64,000 nucleotides of DNA from Parascedosporium putredinis (lineage: Eukaryota; Ascomycota; Sordariomycetes; Microascales; Microascaceae): NCBI GenBank assembly GCA_949357655.1, contig CASHTG010000012.1, positions 1,984,001 to 2,048,000 of the forward strand, read 5' to 3'. Numbering within the stretch: position 1 is the first letter of the stretch; each line of letters opens with the position of its first letter. Below the pieces are notes generated by a model. That model saw nothing but the letters and a program-made list of their open reading frames with translations, had not been told where the DNA came from and made no database searches. Shown in pieces: positions 54,490 to 64,000 of this stretch. The translations under genes were made by a program, and so were the position numbers.

Positions 54490-56143
54490 TCCATGGAACA
54501 CGGCTCGGCTCTCCTGACCCCGGGATCGAGACTCATACCCCAGAATCCAATTCATCCCGAAAAAGGGAAGAGAGAGAAAAATAGGCCGTTTATCAAGGTA
54601 AAAAGGGAGGGGGTGGACATTGATGTTGGGTCCATCGATACACGTACGTTGGGTGCAAAGGTAGCAGGGCAAAAAACCCTGTTGGGAAAGTCTGTGGGTG
54701 TTGGCGGGAATTGAAGTCATTCCCCGGAATAGCAGCCATCCATCCCACATCCACGATCGATTGGTAACGGATATTTTTAGATTTTCAAGCCGCCCACCTT
54801 CTCCCTTTCGTTCCCCTGACCACGGTTGGTTCCAGTCGGGATTCAAGGCAGTCTGCCAGCCTGCGCTCTTGGTCAACATGGGCGACCCTTTTCTTCCCCA
54901 TGTCCCGCGCATTTTGCATTTGCTAGGCTCCTGGTCGGCTGTCAGTTGTCTCATCCATCCTGTCTCACTGTTCCTCCCTGTCCCAAAGTTGTGCGTCTCT
55001 GAGCGACCAACAAACGAAATGGGGGAAAAAGGGAAGAAAAAGGGGGAAGAGGGACGGTCGGGGAGCGGGTTGGTACATGGACTTGCTTGTTCCCAGGGTT
55101 AGGCGATCCGTTTTGTTTGTTTCTAAAAATAAGAATGCCGCAAACCCTCAATCCAAAGTACACTTACCTTGATCATAGACGCCAACCAAATTGATCTCCC
55201 ATCGTTCAACGACCTCAAAGCCCGAGAATTTCAATTATACCGGATAGATATCCCTTGCGTTTCCACCACCCATCGTCCCTTTCCGCGGAACCCTGGTGTA
55301 GAGCCCTCTCGATTTCACGCTGCTTTTTGTTTACAATTGATGTGCTGAGGGTTTTCTTCCCTCGATGCCTTTTCGCCAGCTCCATTTTCCCGCTCCCTTC
55401 AGCCACCAGCGCAGAATCATAAAGGTGGGGTTTGTACACAATCGGGAGAAGGAAGATAGATATGTGAAGAAAGAAAAACCCGCACAGGAAACCCAGAAGA
55501 CCCTGGGGAATATTACCGTTTGTGACCCATCTCCGCAGGGTTATTTGCCCGTCAACCGAACATTGAACCCTTTGGTGTCTGGCTCCCTCTCCTCAGTCTC
55601 TCTCGTTTTCCCTCATGCCAGGTACAATAATTAAGCCGGAAGCCGAGCTTCTTTCTAAGACGGACGGACTTTATCCACGCTCGCTTCTCCGCGACTGTGA
55701 CTGTGACTCTCGACTTTGGACTCTCTCTCCATCAGCCTCTTCCGCATTCGGGTTTCTGACCCGCGCTCCCTTTGCTCCATGTCATGTCACTTTCCGTCTC
55801 TCGCCCTTTTTGATTCTGTGCGAAATAGTCGGATAATATAGTGGGCCAGCGGGCCTCATTTCGCCCACTTGCCCACTTGCCCACACTCTTCATGCCACTC
55901 TCACCCTTTTTCTTATCTTTATTTCCTTGTTCTTTTCGTCTTCTTCTTTTAATTTGGCCTTGGGCAAAGCGTAAGAAAAAAGGCTGCGCTTACCCCCTTC
56001 CCCCTTCCCCCGCCACCCCGCTCTCCTCCTCCTTGACAAGCTTTGATGAAGTGATGACCCGTGAGGGATCCACACGCATTGTGAATAGATTGTTGCCTCA
56101 CCGGTTCTCCGTGCCGAATGGACAAACCGCCGCTGTCCTTGGG

Positions 56144-56154
56144 GTGTGTGTGCG

Positions 56155-56192
<38 letters not shown>
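56144..56192. repeat. (GT)n microsatellite
   Basis: About 24 GT units with two GC interruptions near the left end, the longest dinucleotide repeat in the window. Confidence 0.95.
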
Positions 56193-56193
<1 letters not shown>

Positions 56194-57566
56194 CCGTTAG
56201 TCGTCGTCACCGCCTCTCTCTCCAACACCCGCTCGCTTGTCTTGTCCGCTTCCCCTGCCCTCCTTTCTCGTCTAAATCTCACCATGCTCGCGGCTTCTAT
56301 ACTTGCGAGGGGGAGAGACGGGAGGGGGTGTAAGGAGGGGGCGCAACAAGCGGCGCAAAGCACTCTGGTACAAAGATCCCTCGCTCTATTTAAAAAAATC
56401 CAATGCATATGGTAGTGTGACTGTCGTCAGCGGGCCCTTTAATGCTCCCTTCCCCATGGCGCATTTCCATCACTTCAATGTTCCCAACAGACGAGACGGA
56501 GTAAGAAAGAGGAAAGGGGGTCCGGTTCGTTCTCCAAGATCAAGATCAAAATAGAAGAAGATGAAGCAAGTTATCACGGGAAATGGCGAGGAGGAGAAAA
56601 AAACAAGAAGAGCATTGGAAAAGAGAGCATCAACATGTGAGCGCGATGCGTGTTAGTCGCCTATCGCCACACCCCAAACTTCGAGACAGAGCTATACCCC
56701 CTTTCGTGCTCCTCTGCTGTCATCCCCGAGAAAACAAAAAGGCTGCAGGCGGCTAAGTCGCACCCGGGCGGCCGCGGTGAGCATCCTCGTGCGGCCAGGC
56801 AAACGGAAACCGCGAGCCACGAACTCAAACGCTCCCCATTTTTTGCTGACCAGCCACCGCGACGACGCCGCCGTTTGCTCCCTCAGCGCCCCCATTTGAT
56901 GGTCCCCTCTCAAACCCGCCCTGTCCTGAAGCTTCCTGCTGTGCCTTTCTGTGACATGGTGATGCGTGTTGCCCTCCACGCCAACCCCCGCTCCCCGTCC
57001 TGCCTCCGCGCTTTATCTTCGCTTGCCTTGCTGTCGCCATTGATCTTGCCTTTGAGAGGTATTATCTCTTTCGTCTCGCCTTTGCTACGAGAGAGAAAAC
57101 CAACGCCTGTCACATATCACCTCGCTTTTAAAGAGTGGCGGTGATAGAAGGGGTCTCGTCGGTGTGTCTACGAGTCTGGAAGGCGGCACACTTGAAGGGT
57201 GCACACTTGATGTTACTCCAGGTCCACGGGTGATGGGACGAACGTGGGAGTTGGAAATAAAAGAGACCAACCGCAGGGTCTCTCCAAGTAGATTATACAT
57301 ATCTCATGATGAATTGCGAATGCTTTGCGCCTGGTGGTGTGAGAGGAACTTCACCGCCACCATCATCATCGTGTCTCCTCTCCTCCTCCCTCCTTCTTGC
57401 TCCTCGATCATCTTTAGACCTGGCTACCATCTAATTGAACCTCCTCCTGCCCGGTATAAAGGGGAGGAAAAAAAAAAAGGACACCCAATCTAACTCCCAT
57501 TTGCCCAGCCCAAATGAACGCCATGGCCCCGGAATTGAAAAAACTTGCTTGGGAGTACATGTACCC

Positions 57567-59500
57567 TTACTTCTTTTGCCTCTTCGAGCTCTTATCGCTC
57601 GTCGTGCTGAGCACGCTGGCGCTCCGCTTGTGCCCACTACTGCCCGGCCTTGTAAGCTTTTCCTTATCCTGGTTGCCATTTGTTGCCGAGCTGGCCCCAT
57701 CCTTGGGGGCTATCGGGGGCTGCTGCAGATGCCGCAGCCTCCTTCTTGTCATCTGACCCCCGCTTGCGCCGTCGGCGCCAGTGGCTGCTTCCGCCTTCTC
57801 AGCCGTTTTTCGCTTTGCGCGGCATCGCCAGACTTCTCCGACACCTCGCCCGTAGCCGCACTAGCATTCGCCGCAGAATCTTCGGTTGCTCCTGCTTCGG
57901 CGCCTTCTTTATCCTTACTAGCATTGGCTTCCTCTGCTGGTTTGTTTTCGGCTTCCCGTAGAGCTTTCTTCTGCTGCTCAACCTTGAGCTCGGAGTCAAG
58001 CTTGTCGCCTTGTTTCCTAACGTCGAGTAGATTGATTATAGACGAGAGGAGACGTTCGTACTGGCTGGTAATGTTGTAAGTGGGCATCGTAAGCCTCGCT
58101 GGGAAGTCCAACTCGGTGAGAACGTTGGTGATTCGTAGCTGCATCTGGCCAGACCTTTGACTAAAAGTCTATTGATCCTTTCTGTTCTAAAGGTCGGTCC
58201 CGACGATAGCCTGTCGTGATGCGAAACACCGTAGAGAGTCTGCTCTTGCTGGGACAGCTTCTTCTTCTCCTGCGGCGCAGTGCCCTTCTTCCCTGAAGTC
58301 GTCGTCGGTGTTTGGGTAGGTACTGTGCTGCTCGATTCTCTCCGATTGTGTCCTGGACCTTGCGGTGCTGCCGCTGTGGTAGTGGTAGTTGACGCTGCGA
58401 TGCTATCCCGCCGGTTCGGGGCGGTCTCGGTAACTGGCGTCGCCTGCGGCGCGGGTGCGGTCGAAGGGCTGGTCCCCTCCGCTGGCGCAATCGACTTTCT
58501 CTTCTTCGACTTATCCACAGCCAACAGGTTTTGCAAGAGGGTCTGCAGCCCAGCGCTCGACTTGAAGCTGCTAATGTCTTGGTCCGTGTGAGGATAATCC
58601 AAGCGTCTATAAAGCTCGCGGCGCTCTTCGTTGAACCGCTCGTTGCGGGCCATGATGCGCCGCACCTCCACCAGGAGGGACTCTTCCTCTTTGGCCTCGT
58701 CTCTCGATCTCTCCAAAAGGCGGCGGCGTATTGTTTCCGTGTCGCCTCGGAAGAGGCGTCGAATTTAGACATTACAGTATACAAGGTTTTCTCGGCGTCC
58801 GTCATATACTGCTCGGGCTTTTGGAGAACCATCATCTTGGATGCGACCTCGTAATATCGCGCCTTCAACTCCTCCAACGTGCGCTCCTTGGGCGCCGGGA
58901 TGATGGCCTTACTCTCATCTCCGTCTGCCCCGGCCTCGCCGTTCAGCGCTGAGGGAACGAAGTCGTATCGATCCCATATCACCGGCCACCTCAGGTCGAA
59001 CTCCTTGGCTACTAGTAGAAGATAGTCCGTCTCGTCCTTGGTCCATTCGGTGCTCTGGAGGTTGAGCCGGTACTGATCGTCGCTGTATTGCGGCACGGTG
59101 ACGTGAACGTTGTATTTGGCAAAGGCAGAGTCTTCGCACACGCCCTCGCCTCCCCTTCTTCCACCGCCGTTTGAAAGATCGCCTTCTGTCGTGGGCGCAA
59201 GCGCACCGGAACCCTCCGTTTTCCGCCTCCAATGTCTCAAGACCAAGCTGGGGTCATCGCGCGCCGAGTTTCCGAAAGGTTTCAACTCCCACGATGCCGC
59301 GGGCTTCTTGTTAATCAGCCTCCTCTTCTTAAATGTAACCTCTGGGGCAATAACAATCGGGTTATCGCCGCCAAGACTCTGCACTTCTCTTGCAAGGCCT
59401 TTAAGGTTTGGCCGTGACCCTGAAGCTTTTGCCTTTTGGATGGGCGGGCGGTGCCGTCTGTTGGTAGGTTCAGAACATCGCGGACGTCAGAGGAAGACAT
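57567..59500 (-). CDS. SWC4: SWC4 / DMAP1-family subunit of SWR1 and NuA4 complexes (frame broken at several points)
   Basis: Chromatin protein shared by the SWR1 (H2A.Z exchange) and NuA4 (histone acetyltransferase) complexes. ATG at 59500 (MSSSDVRDVLNLP, then a basic RPSKRQKLQG) and stop at 57567. No intron is needed. The SANT-like/DMAP1 core is at about 59120-58700: YNVHVTVPQYSDDQYRLNLQ, STEWTKDETDYLLLVAKEFD, RWPVIWDRYDF, LEELKARYYEVASKMM, MTDAEKTLYTVMSKFDASS. A coiled-coil-like block follows (AKEEESLLVEVRRIMARNER), then a Thr/Pro-rich linker, then the C-terminal block MQLRITNVLTELDFPARLTM with an acidic/Ala-rich tail ending DKSSKRQKK. Frame changes near 59405, 58719, 58164, about 57810 and about 57765 each need one added base. 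One near 57710 needs two added or one removed. Divergent from the p24 gene. Confidence 0.9.
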
Positions 59501-60361
59501 TGTTTTCACGCCCCGCCCCGTCTGGGTGCAAGGGTGAGGCGGTTCTGTGCTCGGGAGGGGATGGGATGGTATAACGTTCGGAGTTCGTCACCCTCGGTCG
59601 CGGATGGATGAGTACTGCGATTTAAGAATGAGCCGAAAAAGAAATAAGAAGAAAAAAAAGCCCCGTATATTCCTAATTAAAGCATTTGTTATCGCGGTCG
59701 CGTTTCGATGATTTCGAAGTCGTGGGAGATGGCTTTGTGATGAAGCGCGAGGACCTAGCGCTCAAAATGTGAGTGGAGAACGATTTTCGATTGTGATAAT
59801 AAGGAATCAAATATCTTCAAAAGTTTTTGGCAGGTGCCTCTCTCGAGTCTCGAACTCTTTTGACGCGACGGGACATTTTTGGGGAGAGAAGCTTCTGAGC
59901 CGAGAATCTGCCGACAACCTACCACTGGGGGAGGCCTGAGCTTGGATTCTGTTGCGGGCGTTATCACTGAGCTGTCCATGACGGCTCCTGGAGTCTGCTT
60001 GGGTGGTGTCCTCAGCACAATCACGTGACACCAATGTCTCCCCTGGGCTGGAAATTTCGAACGTGGCAGCTTCGCATCGAGAGCGCGCTAGCCAGGAGTT
60101 CGACAGCAAGAAACGGGCAGGCGACGAACCCTTTTCCCCTTTCCGAGAATATCACCCATTCCCTTCAACCCGCCCTTGATATTTCGGTCCTCCCCGCCGC
60201 ATCTTACCATTGTGCTCCGGGACGAATATTTTTGCCACATCTTGTGTTCGTGGCAGACTAACTTTGCAATTGGCTAATTCGGCTTGGCCTGGTCCCCCAT
60301 ACTCACGACATACTACGACACCCCGGCTTCTCTTCCCGCGAGCCAACGACGACGAAACGAA
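59501..60361. other. bidirectional promoter region (SWC4 / p24)
   Basis: An 861-base gap between divergent starts. An AT-rich patch lies at about 59635-59690. No supported coding region. Confidence 0.55.
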
Positions 60362-61276
60362 ATGCGGTCCTTTTTCCCCTCTTGGCCCTGAGCGGCCTTG
60401 CTCAGGCGCTCTACTTCTACATTGACGGCGTTACCCCGAGATGCTTCTTCGAGGAGCTTCCCAAGGACACCCTCGTGGTTGGCGACTACACGGCTGAGGA
60501 ATGGGACGAGCAGCAGAGGGCTTGGGTTTCCCACGAGGGCATCACCATCTATATCTCCGTTGATGTAAGCTTGCCTCTGGCATCTATTCCCAACCCCTTT
60601 GAGGAGAGGATCGAATGTCTCCAACCTCTGTGTCCTTTTTCTTCTTCTTTTGTTTGGGACAGCGGCCAAGCTCTGCTCTCGCGCACATAGCCAGGAGACT
60701 AACACCTCAATTTCCCCCTGCTACAGGAAGTCTTTGACAACGACCACCGCGTTGTCTCCCAACGTGGTTCCCGCTCCGGCCGCTTCACCTTTACCGCCGC
60801 CGATGCCGGCGACCATAAGCTTTGCTTTACCCCCAGCTCCTCCTCGGGCCGCAACGGCTGGCTCAGCGTCAACAACCCCAACGGCGGCATCCGTCTCAAC
60901 TTGGACCTCGCCATCGGCGAGACCAGCCAGCTCGAGAGCACCGACAAGAACAAGATCGAAGACATTGCTAGCCGCATCAAGGACCTCAACGCACGACTCA
61001 ACGATGTTAGGAGGGAACAAGTCTTCCAGCGTGTAAGTCAAGACTGTTTTGTGATGCAACCAACGGAAGCCCACCGTTGGTCTGTTGAGGAATGATGCTA
61101 ACCTTTTGATCTCACCCTTTTTGTAGGAGCGGGAGGCCGAATTCCGTGACCAGTCTGAGACTACCAACGCCCGTGTCATTCGCTGGATTATCATTCAACT
61201 CGTCGTCCTTGGCGTGACATGCACCTGGCAGCTTTCTCACCTACGGTCCTTCTTCATCAAGCAAAAGCTCACCTAA
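60362..61276 (+). CDS. p24/emp24-family (GOLD domain) COPII cargo receptor (one frame break)
   Basis: Type I membrane protein cycling between ER and Golgi in p24 hetero-complexes that sort secretory and GPI-anchored cargo. Exon 1 is 60362-60564; intron 60565-60726 (GTAAGC, ACAG); exon 2 is 60727-61032; intron 61033-61126 (GTAAGT, GCTAAC, TTGTAG); exon 3 is 61127-61276. The ATG frame stops after nine codons unless one C is added at CCCC (60376-60379). The product then has a signal peptide (FFPLLALSGLAQA), a GOLD domain opening ALYFYIDGVTPRCFFEELPK with its second Cys in HKLCF, a coiled coil (NKIEDIASRIKDLNARL), a membrane span (IIIQLVVLGVTCTWQL), and a tail RSFFIKQKLT carrying FF and a K-x-K-x-x dilysine signal. 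The corrected length is 219 aa, the family norm. The opening fits the alpha (Erp1-like) subgroup; the exact orthologue is not assigned. Confidence 0.92.
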
Positions 61277-63256
61277 AGTGCGCGCTGCTTTTTCAACTCC
61301 CGCTACTCTTTGCTGTTTTATACCTCGAGATGCACGCATGCACACGCAGACATACACCTATCTTTTACCACCCACCTCTCTCTCGTCTCTCGCCCACACG
61401 CAGCAGACCCACCTTTCTACAAAATAGTTGATGTAAAACACCACAGAGCCGACTCGTCGGTGATACCCTAAGGGTCGTGGGGTTCTCTGCGGCCGCTGTT
61501 ATACTTTTTTTTTTTAAGTTTATTTTTTGCCCTCGCCGTATGCCGTGTTACTTTGAAATGCCTTAATACATGATAGCAAAAATGATAGATGTGCCGATTG
61601 ATGTAAGCTGTTCCACTGGCTGGGAATCTTGAAGGGAGATAGGAGAGGGGAGCTTATGGTGTGCAAACAGCAACTTACCAAAACCCCCTCCTGCTATTGT
61701 GAGGTCGAGGAACATGGCTTTTCTCCCTGGTGAACGAGATAATTGTAAGGAAAATCCGGAGTGCATAGGTTTCAATTGAGGCGTTTTATATCGATCTCCT
61801 CCTTCTAGTCCTCTTACATATGACCCTCATCATCTTCGGGTTGGCGATGTTGTGTGGTCTTGTATCGCTTGGAGCTTCCAGTCTCCATGAGCGCTCGTTT
61901 ACGTGTATGGATAGATGTACATCAAGTATCCCTGATGTGTGGACGAGTCAGCCAAAACTGACGACTGCCCAAAGAATACACATGTGAAGACCGAAATATT
62001 AGTACAATGATGGATGGATGGGTTTGAAGTTTTAGATTATGCTTGAGTTTCCGTATACTCTTAGTCTATCAACAGCGGCCTATACTACTATTATGACAAT
62101 GAACCCCGTTTCCTCCTCCCGCCGCCACCTCATCCATTGCTACCCCTGCAAGAGAAGACGCGAGCCACCCAAGTGCCGTCCTGTATCCCGAGACACATTG
62201 TTGCCATGCGGAGACGCCCTTTTGGCTTCAAGATGGCGATGATGATACGAGTGGTGGGTGCCTAGAGTCCACATCCTAGACGGGCAACAACTAAAGGAGA
62301 GAAACATAAGAAAAGAATATCTCGCGAGACGTGGGTGCCCGCCTTCGCCAAGTACACGCCGTGTCTGGCGAAGTCCAGCACGACGGTGTCGCCGAGATAA
62401 CCATTAAAACTTGGGCCCGGTACGTGATGGCGTCTCAACTTGAATCCCCCTTGCATACCAGGATTCGGATCAGTTGGTTGGTTTTGTACTGAACGAACGA
62501 GGGATAGTTAAACCGAGGTTGTCGCAAGTTTGTTCACCGGGAACCACGAACAAGCCTGCATGCAATATTGCTCGTTGAATCGGCTCTGTGAAAATGGAAA
62601 AGCAAAACGGTTCCTTTAGTTAAGCTTTGCCAGGTTATGCTATCCACCGCCAGATCAATGTGCGCACGAGAGTGAGGACAAAGGGGAAAAGCGATGTTGA
62701 CTAGCATAGCAAGGGGTGGATGAGATTGTGGTCGTTTTTGTGATTTGCTGAGTGTCGTGACGATGCCAGGGATAAAGAGATGTAACAAAAAGACGATAAA
62801 CAAAAAAGAGACGCCAAAGGAAACAAGACTAAACGAGGAAATGCGAGATGAGATAGGGTGAAACTGAACACGAAGCAGTCGCGATGTTGAGAAAACAGTT
62901 GACTCATAAGAAGAGAAGGCCGTCCGACGCCAGAACAAAGGATCGTCATGATCGTGATCGAGTCGCAAATGCTAAAAGCGGCAAGCTTGCTTTCGGTGTA
63001 CTCGGCGGTGCCGGCACGATCCACCAACTCCGGGTTCGCAGCCAAACGATGTGGAGTGTTATGCATACGAGAGTCAACGGAGCGGTTTCAAGAGAGCCAA
63101 TGTGTGATAAAACCCTTATGGCTTGACACAGCTGGGCCGGAAGGAGAGGCGAACCCCGATGCCCGCCGCCAGATGCACACACACACACACACAAAAGAGA
63201 GTAGAGATAAAAAAGGGACCGAGACATGTACAAGGTTAGGAAGGACATGGCGCCAC
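61277..63256. other. 2-kb intergenic region between convergent genes
   Basis: Holds the 3' untranslated regions of the p24 gene and the casein kinase gene. It includes a T-run near 61506-61516 and a (CA)n tract at 63176-63193. No supported coding region. Confidence 0.6.
63176..63193. repeat. (CA)n microsatellite
   Basis: Nine CA units, about 65 bases beyond the stop codon of the casein kinase gene and probably within its 3' untranslated region. Confidence 0.9.
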
Positions 63257-64000
63257 TTAACCACAGCAGATCGTCTTGATGAACTTCTGGAAGCCGGTGG
63301 GTTCCGGGTTGGCAGCGCCGTTCACAGCCTGTCCATTATTGACCTGCGGCTGGGCAGTCATATGGGGCGCCTGAGCCGGTCTCTGTGGGAGGTTTTGAGT
63401 GCTGTTCTGGAACTGAGCTTGAGTTGAGCCGTTGGGCGTCGGCAATCCGTGATGACCCCCACCCCGTTGCCCATCGGCGTGCCCAGAGCGCCGGGGACGT
63501 TTGACCGATCTCTCGGCTTGTTCAGCTGCTTGATCGGTGAAGGAGGGGGGTTGCGCGGCGTTTAAACGGCCGACTGTTAGGTTCTGGGCTTGCTGGTGAG
63601 GAGACGAGTTGGTCATGTGGCGGCTGCCATGCAGCTCCATCTGGGAAGGGCCGGGGCGCGCGTTGGGGTTGTGCAGATACCCGGGGCCGTGCTTCCCCGA
63701 ATCCCAGCCTTTTCCCGACTCGCTAGACACCTTGTCCCAGTCGTATTCGCCATCCTCAACCTCGCCGACGGAGTGCAGAGCTTGAGTAAAGAGGTCCCGG
63801 AGGTAATCGTAATCGGGGGTGTCCTCGAAGCCGAGGTTGCGGACGTAGGTCAGATATTTGGAGAACTCTTCAGGGAACCCCTCACAGAGGTCCTTGATCA
63901 CGGTGGTCTGCTTCTTTTCGCCAATCTTCTCGTACTTCTGCTTGTTGGTAGCAGCCTTGAGTCCTTGCCAGGGAAGGCCGCCTCGCAAGAAGTACATGAA
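63257..64000 (-). CDS. casein kinase I, Yck type, C-terminal part (cut by the right edge)
   Basis: Ser/Thr kinase of the membrane-anchored Yck1/2 branch, which in yeast controls nutrient sensing, morphogenesis and endocytosis. The frame is open to the window edge (64000) and ends with TAA at 63257, giving 247 visible residues without a break. Visible are the last kinase subdomains: MYFLRGGLPWQGLKAATNKQ, KYEKIGEKKQTT, GFPEEFSKYLTYVRNLGFED, PDYDYLRDLFTQAL (to about 63775). A Gln/Asn/Pro-rich tail follows, then a C-terminal FQKFIKTICCG. The twin Cys near the end is the expected palmitoylation site that fixes Yck kinases to the plasma membrane. The catalytic loop and ATP site lie outside the window. 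Confidence 0.92.
   Translation of the reverse strand, partial: FMYFLRGGLPWQGLKAATNKQKYEKIGEKKQTTVIKDLCEGFPEEFSKYLTYVRNLGFEDTPDYDYLRDLFTQALHSVGEVEDGEYDWDKVSSESGKGWDSGKHGPGYLHNPNARPGPSQMELHGSRHMTNSSPHQQAQNLTVGRLNAAQPPSFTDQAAEQAERSVKRPRRSGHADGQRGGGHHGLPTPNGSTQAQFQNSTQNLPQRPAQAPHMTAQPQVNNGQAVNGAANPEPTGFQKFIKTICCG

Larger units (their letters stand above)
38187..57566. other. 19-kb stretch with no supportable gene
   Basis: Both strands were read. ORFs are all short (under about 240 codons), overlap on both strands and carry no recognisable domain. They do not chain into a continuous protein by small frame corrections, as the real genes here do. The base composition is not obviously AT-rich, so this does not look like heavily RIP-mutated transposon DNA, and no terminal repeats, gag/pol or transposase fragments were seen. 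It holds simple repeats, poly-purine and poly-pyrimidine tracts (for example T-runs near 46302 and 48776), and short palindromes listed separately. The left part should contain the promoter of the zinc-cluster gene and the right end the 3' untranslated region of SWC4. A gene of unfamiliar type, a non-coding RNA or a gene fragmented by sequence errors cannot be excluded. Confidence 0.5.

Overview
The window reads as chromosomal DNA of a filamentous ascomycete (Pezizomycotina). A Sordariomycete is my best guess, by inference from protein style only. Genes are interrupted by short introns with GTAAGT/GTATGT/GTACGT/GTGAGT-type donors, CTAAC/CTGAC-like branch sites and YAG acceptors. Coding DNA is GC-rich, and every recognisable gene is eukaryotic: GPI/N-glycan, actin, chromatin, mitoribosome and secretory functions. 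No bacterial operons, CRISPR arrays, rRNA, tRNA or intact transposons were seen.

Layout, left to right: a small membrane protein gene running off the left edge (1-292, minus); a 3.5-kb non-coding stretch; a MOT1-type molybdate transporter (3831-5508, plus) facing a four-helix membrane protein of unknown function (5622-6203, minus); an FHA-forkhead regulator resembling Fhl1 (7937-11623, plus); a Boi1/Boi2-type SH3-SAM-PH polarity protein (16477-19706, plus); a MIZ/SP-RING zinc-finger protein with a long Gln-Ala repeat (21358-25680, minus); mitoribosomal mS35/Rsm24 (28759-30009, minus); ALG13 (30649-31559, plus); actin-interacting protein 1 (32386-34373, minus); a fusion of a Zn2Cys6 cluster with a hexapeptide acetyltransferase (35882-38186, minus); about 19 kb with no gene I can support (38187-57566); the SWR1/NuA4 subunit SWC4 (57567-59500, minus); a p24/emp24 cargo receptor (60362-61276, plus); and the C-terminal part of a Yck-type casein kinase I (63257 to the right edge, minus). 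The genes are housekeeping or regulatory and do not form a pathway cluster.

The most striking property is that nine of the twelve recognisable genes cannot be read in one frame even after introns are removed. I count about 40 frame changes. About 33 of them are repaired by adding one base, usually inside a short run of identical bases (CCCC, GGG, AAAAA, TTTT), and the flanking protein is otherwise conserved. This points to homopolymer undercalling in the assembly rather than to gene decay. Every gene boundary below should be read with that in mind, and real genes could also be hidden in the 'empty' stretches by the same problem.

I did not find a convincing new multi-gene system. The items most worth a second look are the error pattern, the Zn2Cys6-acetyltransferase fusion, the 19-kb gene-free block with its short palindromes, and the small spliced gene at the left edge.
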